DNA of 64,000 nucleotides from NCBI RefSeq assembly GCF_022606465.1, contig NZ_JALBUF010000005.1:152607-216606 (forward strand), in the 5' to 3' direction. Source of the DNA: Sulfoacidibacillus ferrooxidans (lineage in GTDB: Bacteria > Bacillota > Bacilli > Alicyclobacillales > SLC66). Below the pieces are notes generated by a model. That model saw only the letters and a list, made by a program, of their open reading frames with translations, was not told the DNA's origin and made no database searches. Positions 26,897-35,795 of this stretch are shown here, in pieces. Made by a program: the position numbers and the translations under genes. Within the stretch, counting starts at the first letter, position 1. Each line of letters starts with the position of its first letter.

Positions 26897-28138
26897 ATGC
26901 TTTCTGCAGAATTGATTGCAGTCGGAACGGAAATACTGCTCGGTCAAATTGATAATTCTCACGCGCGCTATTTATCTGAAGAATTGGCTAAACTGGGTGT
27001 ATCAGTTTATTATCACTCTGCAGTGGGTGATAATGTGGATCGCTTGACTGCGCTGATCAAGCGAGCGATGGCGCGATCGCAGATAGTGATTTTGACTGGT
27101 GGACTAGGTCCAACGGGTGATGATGTCACACGTGATGCGGTAGCTGAGGCGTGTAATCTTCCGCTGACTTTTTCTGCACAAGCGTATGAGGAACATGTAC
27201 TGCCCTATTTTTTGCGTATGAATAAAGAACCATCTGAAACCAACCGGAGACAGGCCTTGCAAATTGGTGATGCCGAATTCCTCGTCAATCCGCGTGGAAC
27301 AGCACCAGGACAGTATGTGCGCCATGAAGGTCACCATTTCTTTTTGTTGCCTGGCCCCCCGCTTGAGATGCGGCCAATGTTTGAAGAGTCGGTTCGTCCT
27401 AAAATAGCAGTTCTATCGGGTTCTTCTGTGATCCATAGTCGGGTTTTGCGCCTGTATGGAATTGGAGAATCAGATGTTGAATCGATGCTGCAAGACATGA
27501 TGAGGGGACAAACAAACCCCACACTTGCACCTTTGGCATCTGAAGGTGAAATGGTTTTGCGCTTGACTGCAAAGGCGGCTGTGCGTGAAGAAGCTATAGC
27601 ATTGATTGCGCCAGTTGAAAAAGAATTGATGAAGCGTTTGGGGCAGTATGTGTATGGCTTTGATGATACATCTCTTGCTCAAGTAGTGTTTCATGAACTG
27701 CAAGAACGCGGAAAAACCATTTCATTTGCTGAGAGTTGTACGGGTGGTATGCTTAGTTCTATGATTGTAGATTTACCCGGTAGTTCTGAGGTGTTTTTGG
27801 GATCTGTCGTATCCTATTCTGACGCAGTCAAGAGAGCGATCCTTGGAGTTTCAGAGAATTCACTCGAACAACACGGTGCTGTAAGTGAAGAGGTCGCAAG
27901 AGCGATGGCGCAAGGTGTGCGAGCAGCGCTTGGTACAGATTACGGAGTCAGTGTGACTGGCATTGCTGGCCCTGGTGGAGCTACAGTAGATAAGCCTGTT
28001 GGCTTAGTGTATACAGCAGTCGCTTCCGCCGATGGGGTAAAGGTTATGCGTAGAGTTTTTTCTGGCAACCGAATGCAAGTAAGAATAAGGGCAGCAAAAT
28101 TAGCAATGTATTTGCTTTTACAAGAGTTAATTAGATGA
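26897..28138 (+). CDS. cinA: CinA-type protein (molybdopterin-binding-like + PncC NMN amidohydrolase domain)
   Basis: 413 aa. The N-terminal MoaB/Mog-like domain (AELIAVGTEILLGQIDNSHARYL; LTGGLGPTGDDVTRDA) corresponds to a COG1058 ADP-ribose/nicotinamide dinucleotide pyrophosphatase-type module. The C-terminal PncC domain (from about 255; SFAESCTGGMLSSMI, GIAGPGGATVDKPVGLVY) matches NMN amidohydrolases. CinA lies upstream of recA in many Gram-positives and is competence-induced in some. Here a helicase gene separates it from recA. Confidence 0.94.
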   Translation: MLSAELIAVGTEILLGQIDNSHARYLSEELAKLGVSVYYHSAVGDNVDRLTALIKRAMARSQIVILTGGLGPTGDDVTRDAVAEACNLPLTFSAQAYEEHVLPYFLRMNKEPSETNRRQALQIGDAEFLVNPRGTAPGQYVRHEGHHFFLLPGPPLEMRPMFEESVRPKIAVLSGSSVIHSRVLRLYGIGESDVESMLQDMMRGQTNPTLAPLASEGEMVLRLTAKAAVREEAIALIAPVEKELMKRLGQYVYGFDDTSLAQVVFHELQERGKTISFAESCTGGMLSSMIVDLPGSSEVFLGSVVSYSDAVKRAILGVSENSLEQHGAVSEEVARAMAQGVRAALGTDYGVSVTGIAGPGGATVDKPVGLVYTAVASADGVKVMRRVFSGNRMQVRIRAAKLAMYLLLQELIR

Positions 28139-28151
28139 TGAGGGTGATTGG

Positions 28152-29756
28152 ATGACGTCGTTTTTAGAATTTCAATTAAGCAAAAAATTACAAGAAGCCA
28201 TTGATGAAATGGGCTATGAAGAGCCATCTCCGATTCAAACCACATGTATTCCTTTAATTTTAGAAGGAAAAGATGTAATCGGACAAGCTCAAACAGGTAC
28301 GGGTAAAACGGCTGCTTTTGGTATTCCGCTAGTAGAAGCAGTAGGCACTGGTAGATTTGTTCAAGCTATTGTATTGCTGCCTACACGTGAATTAGCTATA
28401 CAGGTAGCTGGAGAAATGCGTAAAATTGCTAAATTCAAACGTGTGCGGACATTGCCGATCTATGGTGGGCAATCAATTGGACATCAAATCCGTGCATTAG
28501 AACAAGGCGTCAATATTGTTATAGGAACACCGGGGCGCGTTCTTGATCACCTGCGCCGAGGCACGTTGAAGTTGGATAAAGTAAAGACGGTTGTATTAGA
28601 CGAAGCAGATGAAATGCTCGATATGGGCTTTATCGAAGATATTGAGTCTATTTTGCAGACGATCCCAGAAGATCGACAAACACTTCTCTTTTCTGCGACA
28701 ATTCCAGCTGAAGTTAAGCGTCTATCGAATCGCTATATGAAAAGCCCAGAGCATGTACAGATGGCTCGTGGAGAAATGACTGTGCCTCTGATTGATCAAG
28801 TGTATTATAAAGTGTTGGAGCGCACAAAACTTGATAGCATGTGCAGGATTATTGATAGTGAAGATGTTACACTTGGCATGATCTTTTGCCGTACAAAGCG
28901 TGGAGTCGATGAATTGACTGAAGCACTTATTTCCAGAGGCTACTTAGCAGATGGATTACATGGTGATTTAAGTCAGGCACAACGTGATCGAGTGATGAAA
29001 CGGTTCCGTACAGGTGATATTGAATTATTGGTCGCAACCGATGTAGCTGCGCGAGGAATTGATGTTGGTAATGTCACGCATGTATTTAACTATGACATTC
29101 CACAAGATACAGAAGCATATGTTCACCGCATTGGCCGTACAGGTCGTGCAGGACGTCGTGGATTAGCTGTAACTTTAGTTACTCCAAGAGAATTTAAACT
29201 CTTAAAAACAATCCAACGGGAAACTAAAGCAACTATACAAGCTCGTGAAGTCCCATCGCTTGCAGATGTAGCGGAACGTCAAGCGGAGATTTGGCGCGAT
29301 CGTTTACAGCAAACGGTGCAAAGTGGTGGACTTGCCTCCTATCGTGCTGTGCTTGGAAAATTGGTTGATGAATTAGATCCGATCGACCTTGCAGCGGCCG
29401 CCTTAAAACTAGCTTCTGCAGGTGAACTGGAAGCCGATGAGACGGAAAAGTACGATTTTGGCGATACGGGTGCAGCTTCTGGCATGGTGAGGTTCTTTGT
29501 TAATATTGGCCGGAGTGCTCGAATGTCTCCTGGCGATATCGTGCGCATGATTGCAGAAGAGTCAGGTATCCCAAGTAATACTGTTGGGAAAATTGATATT
29601 TTTGAGAAGTTTACGTTTGTTGAAGTGGAAGAAGAGTCAGCTCCCTTTGTTTTTGAATCATTGCGTCAGGCACGTGTGAATGGCATGCGGATTAATTTAG
29701 AGCCAGCTCGTCCACGTTCTGGTGACGGATCGATGCGCAAATTTAACAAAGCGTAA
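28152..29756 (+). CDS. DEAD-box RNA helicase with DbpA-like C-terminal RNA-binding domain
   Basis: 534 aa. Complete helicase motifs: Q-motif (SPIQTTCIPLIL), I AQTGTGKTAAF, Ia PTRELA, II DEADEML, III SAT, IV/V HGDLSQAQRDRVM and TDVAARGIDV, VI HRIGRTGRAGRRG. After about residue 455 follows a DbpA/CsdA-type RRM-like domain (MVRFFVNIGRSARMSPGDIVRMI). It unwinds structured RNA, probably in ribosome assembly or cold adaptation. The family includes DeaD, CshA and DbpA; I cannot assign which one. The insertion between cinA and recA differs from B. subtilis. Confidence 0.93.
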   Translation: MTSFLEFQLSKKLQEAIDEMGYEEPSPIQTTCIPLILEGKDVIGQAQTGTGKTAAFGIPLVEAVGTGRFVQAIVLLPTRELAIQVAGEMRKIAKFKRVRTLPIYGGQSIGHQIRALEQGVNIVIGTPGRVLDHLRRGTLKLDKVKTVVLDEADEMLDMGFIEDIESILQTIPEDRQTLLFSATIPAEVKRLSNRYMKSPEHVQMARGEMTVPLIDQVYYKVLERTKLDSMCRIIDSEDVTLGMIFCRTKRGVDELTEALISRGYLADGLHGDLSQAQRDRVMKRFRTGDIELLVATDVAARGIDVGNVTHVFNYDIPQDTEAYVHRIGRTGRAGRRGLAVTLVTPREFKLLKTIQRETKATIQAREVPSLADVAERQAEIWRDRLQQTVQSGGLASYRAVLGKLVDELDPIDLAAAALKLASAGELEADETEKYDFGDTGAASGMVRFFVNIGRSARMSPGDIVRMIAEESGIPSNTVGKIDIFEKFTFVEVEEESAPFVFESLRQARVNGMRINLEPARPRSGDGSMRKFNKA

Positions 29757-29779
29757 GAGTATACAAAAATAAGCGGAGG

Positions 29780-29818
29780 GGAGTCGTTGCGCGAATGGTG
29801 GTGCAGCGACTCCTTTTG
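29780..29818 (+). terminator. Rho-independent terminator after the DEAD-box helicase
   Basis: Stem GGAGTCGTTGC (29780-29790) with GCAGCGACTCC (29803-29813), loop of 12 nt, then TTTTG. It separates the helicase from the recA promoter. Confidence 0.8.
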
Positions 29819-29849
29819 CTGTATAACTTTATTTACTTTAGAATATACA

Positions 29850-29863
29850 CGAACAAACGTTTG
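29850..29863 (+). promoter_or_regulatory. LexA (SOS) box of recA
   Basis: CGAACAAACGTTTG is a perfect match to the Gram-positive LexA/DinR consensus CGAACRNRYGTTYG. Its last three bases overlap the -35 element of the promoter that follows, so bound LexA would block RNA polymerase. Confidence 0.92.
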
Positions 29864-29889
29864 TATTTTTGGCAATAGACGAGTACAAT
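29861..29889 (+). promoter_or_regulatory. recA promoter
   Basis: TTGTAT (29861-29866), 17-nt spacer, TACAAT (29884-29889). The predicted transcript starts near 29896, leaving a leader of about 290 nt before recA, over half of which is the inverted-repeat element at 29971-30125. Confidence 0.65.
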
Positions 29890-29970
29890 ATACTTACTAT
29901 CATTTTTATTGGGAACGTACTGATCTTCTGTTTTCTGGCGTAGTGGAGTACGTGATGAATGCTACTATAT

Positions 29971-30125
29971 GAGCCTGTTCAAAAAGGGGGCAGGTAAGAC
30001 CCATGCAGTGCAAGGAAGTAAGCCAAGAATGTGGACTGAGCGTACGTTTTGGGTACGTGAGGGAGCGTTCTTGGCGCTGACGCTGCCATGCGCCGGGGAG
30101 TTCTGACCCCTTTTTGAACAACCTC
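29971..30125. mobile_element. MITE-like 155-bp inverted-repeat element in the recA leader
   Basis: Ends are inverted repeats matching at 17 of 19 bases: left GAGCCTGTTCAAAAAGGGG (29971-29989), right CCCCTTTTTGAACAACCTC (30107-30125). Both sides are flanked by TATAT (29966-29970 and 30126-30130), which looks like a 5-bp target duplication. Internal inverted repeats (GCCAAGAATG 30022-30031 with CGTTCTTGGC 30066-30075; CGTAC 30041-30045 with GTACG 30053-30057) would fold the whole element into a long imperfect hairpin. It has no credible coding capacity. A non-autonomous transposon is the simplest explanation; a REP-type element is an alternative. Confidence 0.75.
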
Positions 30126-30187
30126 TATATGACAACAGACAGTTTCACATTTTATTTTGATAAACTTATAAAGGACGTGTTTCGAGT

Positions 30188-31246
30188 ATGGCAGATCGCA
30201 AAAGTGCATTAGATTTGGCGTTAAAGCAGATAGAGAAACAGTTTGGTAAAGGCTCTATTATGCGTTTGGGTGAGGCTTCATCGTCGATGAATATCGAAAC
30301 GGTGTCCACAGGCTCTTTGGCTTTGGATATTGCACTTGGTGTTGGTGGATATCCACGTGGTAGAATTATCGAAATTTACGGTCCAGAGTCATCGGGGAAA
30401 ACGACCGTTGCACTACACGCGATCGCTGAAATCCAACGTCTGGGTGGACAAGCTGCATTTATTGATGCAGAGCATGCCCTTGATCCCTTATATGCCCATA
30501 AACTCGGTGTAAATATCGATGAGATGCTGATTTCACAGCCAGATACTGGTGAGCAAGCACTAGAAATTGCTGAGGCATTGGTGCGGAGTGGTGCAGTAGA
30601 TATTATTGTTATTGATTCAGTGGCGGCACTGGTTCCTAAAGCTGAGATTGAAGGAGAGATGGGTGACTCGCACGTTGGGTTACAAGCTCGGTTGATGTCT
30701 CAGGCATTGCGCAAGTTGAGTGGAGCGATTAACAAGTCCAAGACGATTGCCATATTTATCAACCAGATTCGTGAAAAAGTAGGCGTCATGTTTGGCAATC
30801 CAGAAACTACAACAGGTGGACGAGCTTTAAAATTCTATTCCACGATCCGCTTAGAAGTTCGCCGTGGTGAATCGCTTAAACAGGGTAATGATCTTGTAGG
30901 TAGTCGGACAAAAATTAAAGTAGTGAAGAACAAAGTAGCGCCCCCATTTAAACAAGTCGAAGTGGACATTATGTTCGGTGAGGGCATTTCAAGAGTAGGG
31001 AGTATTGTCGACTTAGGTACTGAGCTAGAGATTATTCAAAAAAGTGGTGCGTGGTATTCATATGGTGATGAACGCCTTGGTCAAGGAAAAGAGAATGCAA
31101 AACTGTATTTGAAGGAGCATTCGGATGTTGCCGCAGAGATTGAGGCAAAGATTCGCGAACAATCAATTACCATTGAAACGATGACGGCACCAACTCATTT
31201 TGGCAATTCTGCAGAAGATGAAGATGATCTTGATTTTGAAGAATAA
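30188..31246 (+). CDS. recA: Recombinase RecA
   Basis: 352 aa. RecA forms filaments on ssDNA, drives strand exchange and triggers LexA self-cleavage. Walker A GPESSGKT lies at about residues 66-73, Walker B-like [20 protein letters not shown] at about 138-157, the L1/L2 region contains [12 protein letters not shown] and [20 protein letters not shown], and the C-terminus is acidic ([10 protein letters not shown]). Under SOS control (LexA box 325 bp upstream). recX follows 12 bp later. Confidence 0.98.
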   Translation: MADRKSALDLALKQIEKQFGKGSIMRLGEASSSMNIETVSTGSLALDIALGVGGYPRGRIIEIYGPESSGKTTVALHAIAEIQRLGGQAAFIDAEHALDPLYAHKLGVNIDEMLISQPDTGEQALEIAEALVRSGAVDIIVIDSVAALVPKAEIEGEMGDSHVGLQARLMSQALRKLSGAINKSKTIAIFINQIREKVGVMFGNPETTTGGRALKFYSTIRLEVRRGESLKQGNDLVGSRTKIKVVKNKVAPPFKQVEVDIMFGEGISRVGSIVDLGTELEIIQKSGAWYSYGDERLGQGKENAKLYLKEHSDVAAEIEAKIREQSITIETMTAPTHFGNSAEDEDDLDFEE

Positions 31247-31258
31247 AATGCATAGAGA

Positions 31259-31942
31259 ATGTCGGGATGGTTGAATATGGAAGATAAAAGTGTTTGTCAA
31301 CTAGTTAGAGATCCTGAAAATGTGCAACGTCTTTTTATTCATTTGGAAGATGGAACGATAGTGGGTCCCTACTTAGTGATGAGTGTAGAACGGATTGGTC
31401 TTAGAATTGGCAATGTATGTGATGAAAGGGTACAAGAGCTACTTCGTATTGAAGATGCTACACATCAGGCCATTGAGGACGCTGTAGTGTATGTGAAACG
31501 AAAAGCTAGAACTGAGGCAGAAGTGCTTCAGTTCTTGGTGAAACAGAAAAATTACACACCTACGATTGCCTTAGAGGCGCTTGCATGGTTGCGTAAGTAT
31601 CAGGCGATTAACGATGGAGAATTGATCAGCACGACTGTTTCTGCGGCGCAAAAAACAGTCAACACGCCGAGTAAAATGGCCTTGACTGCTAAATTATTAC
31701 GGCGTGGTGTGACGAAGGACCAAATTATAAAAGCATTACAAGTGAGCGAATATGATGAGTTTCGCGGAGCGTTGCAGGCCGGACGAAAAAAGCTTGAACA
31801 AATTGAACGCAAACTAGAACACGAAGAATTACCTCCTGAAGAACGAGAACGAAAATTAAAGACGATTTTAGGTGCCTTCCTTGGGAGAAAGGGATATAGC
31901 GCTAGTACGATACATAAAGTTTTCGACCAATTATTAGGATGA
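31259..31942 (+). CDS. recX: RecX regulatory protein
   Basis: 227 aa from ATG 31259; ATG 31277 with GGGATGG upstream is an equally possible start (221 aa). RecX binds RecA filaments and limits their activity. Three-helix repeat modules are visible (ALEALAWLRKYQAINDGELI; SKMALTAKLLRRGVTKDQII; KLKTILGAFLGRKGYSASTI). An N-terminal extension of about 60 residues (beta-rich, FIHLEDGTIVGPYLVMSVER) is typical of Firmicute RecX. Co-transcribed with recA. Confidence 0.9.
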   Translation: MSGWLNMEDKSVCQLVRDPENVQRLFIHLEDGTIVGPYLVMSVERIGLRIGNVCDERVQELLRIEDATHQAIEDAVVYVKRKARTEAEVLQFLVKQKNYTPTIALEALAWLRKYQAINDGELISTTVSAAQKTVNTPSKMALTAKLLRRGVTKDQIIKALQVSEYDEFRGALQAGRKKLEQIERKLEHEELPPEERERKLKTILGAFLGRKGYSASTIHKVFDQLLG

Positions 31943-31960
31943 TGATCAATTGATTATTGG

Positions 31961-31989
31961 TTGACAGTGATTGGTACGTATCGTATACT
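31961..31989 (+). promoter_or_regulatory. Sigma-A promoter of rny
   Basis: Consensus TTGACA (31961-31966), 17-nt spacer, TATACT (31984-31989), giving a leader of about 125 nt before the RNase Y gene. Confidence 0.8.
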
Positions 31990-32120
31990 TTTCTGTGCGT
32001 ATACCTGCTGTTTTTGAAATGTGATGAATAGCGGTTTGAAACATTGCATTCAGTGTTATGATGATTTTCTGAATGTTACTCAGCGTCCCTCTCGGATACG
32101 GGTGGGAGGCAGATGAAAAA

Positions 32121-33674
32121 ATGATATCCTCCATTATGTTCATCGTTGCGATTCTTGTTACAGCTGCAGTGGTGGGCGGAGGAATGCTGTTCTGGATACG
32201 AGTTCGTAGCAAATCTGTGGAGATGTCTCTTGCAGGTGCAAGAGCGCAAGCTGAACAAATTGTAGAGTCCGCTAAAAAAACTGCGGAAAGTAAACTTAAG
32301 GAATCAGTATTAGAGGCTAAGGAAGAAGGTCACCGCATCCGCAATGATGCGGAGCGTGAACTTCGTGAACGACGAATGGAAGTTCAACGATTAGAGCGTC
32401 GGTTACTGCAAAAAGAAGAAGCGCTAGATCGCAAGGCAGAGTCACTTGAGAAACGATTAGAGATTGTAGCTAGTGAAGAAAAAGTGGTAGAAGAGTTGAA
32501 ATTTCAGCTTGAAGACTCGGTAAGGCGTCAAGCTGATGAATTACAGATGATTTCTGGGTTGACGGCAAGTGATGCAAGACAATTGATTTTAGCTCAGGTA
32601 CGTTCCGAGTGTAAACATGATGCAGCACAACTCATGAAGGAAATTGAGCAGCAGGCAAAAGAAGAAGCGGATCGTAAAGCTAAAGAAATTATTGCTACCG
32701 CCATTCAACGATGTGCTGCCGATCATGTAGCTGAGACGACTGTTTCGGTTGTAGCATTACCTAGTGATGAAATGAAGGGTCGTATTATTGGTCGTGAGGG
32801 TCGAAACATCCGTACTTTAGAGACGCTGACTGGGGTCGATTTGATTATTGATGACACTCCAGAAGCAGTTATACTTTCTGGCTTCGATCCGATTCGTCGG
32901 GAAGTTGCTAGAATAGCTCTTGAGAAATTAGTTTCTGACGGAAGAATTCATCCTGCTCGTATTGAAGAGATGGTAGAAAAAGCTCGTCGTGAAGTTGATG
33001 AAAGAATCCGTGAAGAAGGGGAGCAGGCTACCTTTGAAACGGGGATACATGGTATGCACCCTGATTTGATTAAAATATTAGGGCGGTTGAAGTATCGCAC
33101 AAGTTATGGCCAAAATGTTTTAAAACATTCCATCGAAGTGTCACACTTAGCTGGATTGATGGCAGCTGAACTGGGCCTTGATGTGAATTTGGCTAAACGT
33201 GGTGGCTTATTACATGATGTGGGTAAGGCGATCACTCATGAAGTCGAAGGGTCTCACGTTGAAATTGGTGTCGAATTGGCAAAGAAGTATAGAGAACATC
33301 CTGTTGTCATTAATTCGATTGCAGCACATCATGGTGATGTGGAATATACTTCTGCAATTTCAGTATTAGTGGGAGCTGCTGATGCATTATCTGCAGCTCG
33401 GCCTGGAGCAAGAAGAGAGTCATTAGACGTATACTTGAAGAGGTTAGAAAGACTTGAAGAAATCGCATGCTCTTTTAGTGGCGTGGACAAGTCTTATGCG
33501 ATTCAAGCAGGTAGGGAAATTCGAATTATTGTTAAACCCGAGCAGGTTGACGACGCTGAGTCGATTAGGGTGGCTAAGGAGATCTCCAAGCGAATTGAGA
33601 GTGAATTGGATTATCCTGGTCAGATCAAGGTCACCGTCATTCGTGAGACAAGGGCAGTAGAATACGCAAAATAG
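32121..33674 (+). CDS. rny: Ribonuclease Y
   Basis: 517 aa from ATG 32121 (GGGAGGC upstream; the longer frame from 32073 adds no homology). RNase Y is the membrane-bound endonuclease that starts mRNA decay. N-terminal transmembrane helix ([20 protein letters not shown], residues 5-24), long coiled coil (about 35-190, rich in Glu/Arg/Lys), KH domain ([17 protein letters not shown], about 215), and HD domain ([17 protein letters not shown], about 360). ymdB follows, as in Bacillus. Confidence 0.96.
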   Translation: MISSIMFIVAILVTAAVVGGGMLFWIRVRSKSVEMSLAGARAQAEQIVESAKKTAESKLKESVLEAKEEGHRIRNDAERELRERRMEVQRLERRLLQKEEALDRKAESLEKRLEIVASEEKVVEELKFQLEDSVRRQADELQMISGLTASDARQLILAQVRSECKHDAAQLMKEIEQQAKEEADRKAKEIIATAIQRCAADHVAETTVSVVALPSDEMKGRIIGREGRNIRTLETLTGVDLIIDDTPEAVILSGFDPIRREVARIALEKLVSDGRIHPARIEEMVEKARREVDERIREEGEQATFETGIHGMHPDLIKILGRLKYRTSYGQNVLKHSIEVSHLAGLMAAELGLDVNLAKRGGLLHDVGKAITHEVEGSHVEIGVELAKKYREHPVVINSIAAHHGDVEYTSAISVLVGAADALSAARPGARRESLDVYLKRLERLEEIACSFSGVDKSYAIQAGREIRIIVKPEQVDDAESIRVAKEISKRIESELDYPGQIKVTVIRETRAVEYAK

Positions 33675-33675
33675 G

Positions 33676-33702
33676 GCGGCCTTTATGGGCTGCTTTATTT
33701 TT
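33676..33702 (+). terminator. Weak rho-independent terminator after rny
   Basis: A 6-bp stem GCGGCC / GGCTGC (one G-U) with loop TTTATG, followed by TTTATTTTT. Some read-through into ymdB is likely. Confidence 0.5.
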
Positions 33703-33778
33703 CTTATTGAGGGATGGTGGCGTTCATTCTACTTCATTTGATGAATCATATGTGTACCATACATAAGGGTGTGAAGCG

Positions 33779-34555
33779 GTGAATGTATTATTTATTGGCG
33801 ATGTAACGGGGAAATCAGGATTACAGTACGTTAAGGAAGTATTGCCTAAGTTACTGGCTACTCATGATGTCGATCTTGTCATTGCAAATGCGGAGAATTC
33901 AGCGTGGAATGGTCGTGGTATTACTTCCGCAAGCGTTGAATTTTTATATGATTGTGGTGTAGAGATAGTGACATTAGGTAACCATGTTTGGGATCAAAAA
34001 GAGGCACAAGAGCTCATTGCTCATGATGATCGAATTGTCCGTCCCGCTAATTTACCAGTTGGTGTTCCAGGACGGGGCTATACAGTATGCTCAGTTGGCA
34101 AGCATCGTTTTGCTGTAGTGAGTCTAATTGGAAGGACATTTATGGGATTATCAGACTGTCCATTTCGCGCGTTGGATCGTATTGTAGACGAGTTAGGGCA
34201 TGATGTAAAACATATTTTTGTGGATTTTCACGGTGAGGCAACTTCAGAAAAAATTGCATTTGGTTTTTATGCCGATGGGAAAGTTTCTGCTGTTGTAGGA
34301 ACGCATACCCATGTACAGACAGCTGATGAACGAATCTTGCCGAAAAAAACTGCGTACCTTACAGATGTTGGAATGACGGGGCCTAAAGATGGTGTCCTAG
34401 GGATGAAACGCGATGTGGTCATACAGAGATTTCTTGATCAAATGCCAGCAAAATATGAAGTGGCAGATGGAGCGCGACAATTTTCTGCTGTATTTATCAC
34501 TTTACGTGATGATGGTATGGCATCTTCTATAGAACGTATGTATATTACGGAATAG
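33779..34555 (+). CDS. ymdB: YmdB-family metallophosphoesterase
   Basis: 258 aa, starting with GTG 33779 (NVLFIGDVTGKSG). A calcineurin-like two-metal phosphodiesterase: GDVxGxxG at the N-terminus, ANAENSAWNGRGIT, LGNHVWDQ (GNH motif), DFHGEATSEK and GTHTHVQTADE. B. subtilis YmdB hydrolyses 2',3'-cyclic nucleotides and influences biofilm and motility decisions, partly through RNase Y targets, which fits its place next to rny. Confidence 0.94.
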   Translation: MNVLFIGDVTGKSGLQYVKEVLPKLLATHDVDLVIANAENSAWNGRGITSASVEFLYDCGVEIVTLGNHVWDQKEAQELIAHDDRIVRPANLPVGVPGRGYTVCSVGKHRFAVVSLIGRTFMGLSDCPFRALDRIVDELGHDVKHIFVDFHGEATSEKIAFGFYADGKVSAVVGTHTHVQTADERILPKKTAYLTDVGMTGPKDGVLGMKRDVVIQRFLDQMPAKYEVADGARQFSAVFITLRDDGMASSIERMYITE

Positions 34556-34581
34556 GCAAAGGATTCTTGGGAGGGGATTGG

Positions 34582-35535
34582 GTGTTTAACGGAAAATGGG
34601 TGGTTGATGGCCATGCAGATATTTTATATCGCATGGGTGAAGAGAAGCTTGCTTTTTATGATGAGGATAATGCATTACATCAAAATTATCGACATTTACA
34701 AGCTAGTGGTGTTGATCTTCAAGTATTTGTCACATTCATCGAACCAGATGTAACAGCATCTGAACAACTGTTTAAAGTACTAGACTCACTTCATCGGTTT
34801 CGCAGTGAGGTGGAACGCTCTGATACAATACAAGCAGTACTAACAACGCAAGATATGCAAAGGGTACTGCACAGTGAGATGAAGGGCGCTATTTTATCCT
34901 TAGAGGGTGCAGATGCTCTAAATGGTCGGATGAGTGTGTTATACACATTATTTCAACTGGGCGTAAGACTCATTGGACTCACTTGGAATGGATCTAATTG
35001 TGTTGCAGATGGAGTTGGCGAGTCGCGCGGTGCAGGGTTGACCCAATTTGGGCGAGACGTTGTTAAAACGATGCGTACATTAGGTATGGTTGTGGATGTT
35101 TCACATCTTGCTCCACGTGGAGTTTGGGATGTTCTCGATCTTTATCAGGGACCTGTAGTCGCATCTCATAGTAACGCGATGGCAGTTTTTGCACATCGCC
35201 GCAATTTGACTGATGATCAAATCCGTGCGATTGCAGCTTCTGGTGGAGTAATTGGTGCTACATTTGTACCCAGTTTCATTGGTTCTTCAGAAGTGTTAAC
35301 AACAGACGATTTACTAAAACACATAGATCATCTGCTCAATGTGGCTGGGGAGGATGCAGTTGCATTGGGTTCTGATTTTGATGGTATAGAGACGACCTTA
35401 AGGGATCTGCGAAATGGGTCTGATTACCCTCATTTATTGCAAAAAATCGAGCGAAATTATGGCTCTAGGGTGTTAGCTAAGGTGGCAGGAGAGAATTGGC
35501 TTCGGGTATATTCTCAGGTGCTTCCACACAGTTAA
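34582..35535 (+). CDS. M19 membrane-type dipeptidase
   Basis: 317 aa from GTG 34582, 7 nt after GGAGGGG; TTG 34567 overlaps the ribosome binding site. A TIM-barrel zinc dipeptidase of the renal dipeptidase family: DGHADIL (HxD metal pair, about residues 9-15), LEGADAL (bridging Glu), VDVSHLAP and ASHSNAMAVFAHRRNL (later histidines), and ALGSDFDGI near the end. It probably cleaves dipeptides, perhaps D-Ala-containing or wall-derived ones. No signal peptide is seen, so it is cytoplasmic. In this location Bacillus has spoVS instead. Confidence 0.9.
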   Translation: MFNGKWVVDGHADILYRMGEEKLAFYDEDNALHQNYRHLQASGVDLQVFVTFIEPDVTASEQLFKVLDSLHRFRSEVERSDTIQAVLTTQDMQRVLHSEMKGAILSLEGADALNGRMSVLYTLFQLGVRLIGLTWNGSNCVADGVGESRGAGLTQFGRDVVKTMRTLGMVVDVSHLAPRGVWDVLDLYQGPVVASHSNAMAVFAHRRNLTDDQIRAIAASGGVIGATFVPSFIGSSEVLTTDDLLKHIDHLLNVAGEDAVALGSDFDGIETTLRDLRNGSDYPHLLQKIERNYGSRVLAKVAGENWLRVYSQVLPHS

Positions 35536-35583
35536 CAAGGCAGATGTCGTCAAAAAATTGTATAAATAAAGCTATAGGTTGAT

Positions 35584-35610
35584 AAAGCGCCCGAAATGGG
35601 CGCTTTTTTC
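35584..35610 (+). terminator. Rho-independent terminator after the dipeptidase gene
   Basis: A 9-bp perfect stem AAAGCGCCC / GGGCGCTTT, loop GAAAT, followed by TTTT. Confidence 0.92.
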
Positions 35611-35658
35611 GTGTCGGGAAGGTTCCATTATGCATACGATGTGTTGACTGTGGGCGCA

Positions 35659-35682
35659 GGTGAGAACCTACACGTTCTCACC
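35659..35682. repeat. Perfect 9-bp inverted repeat upstream of cotE
   Basis: GGTGAGAAC (35659-35667), spacer CTACAC, GTTCTCACC (35674-35682). It is not followed by a T tract. Its right arm contains the AC that would be the -35 element of the sigma-K-like promoter at 35678, so it could be an operator for a sporulation regulator. Confidence 0.6.
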
Positions 35683-35707
35683 AAAAAGGGTCAGCCGGCA
35701 TACTGTT
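35678..35707 (+). promoter_or_regulatory. Candidate sigma-K promoter of cotE
   Basis: TCACC with AC at 35680-35681, 17-nt spacer, CATACTGTT from 35699. It shares TCACC and CCGGCATA at identical spacing with the dpaA site at 9557. B. subtilis cotE has sigma-E and sigma-K promoters. A second CATACGAT (35633-35640) looks like a sigma-E -10 but lacks a convincing -35. Confidence 0.45.
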
Positions 35708-35795
35708 GGAAGTACAGAAACGGGCTAGACTGTTATCACGGTTGTACTCTCGCCCAATGGTAATGATGCAACAATTCAGAGGAGGTCACAGAGTG

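Noticed and set aside
29906..30209. Minus-strand open frames across the recA leader
   Set aside because: They come from the inverted-repeat element and show no protein-like pattern.
35633..35640. CATACGAT as a sigma-E promoter of cotE
   Set aside because: No ATA-type -35 is found at the right distance, so it is mentioned only within the cotE promoter entry.
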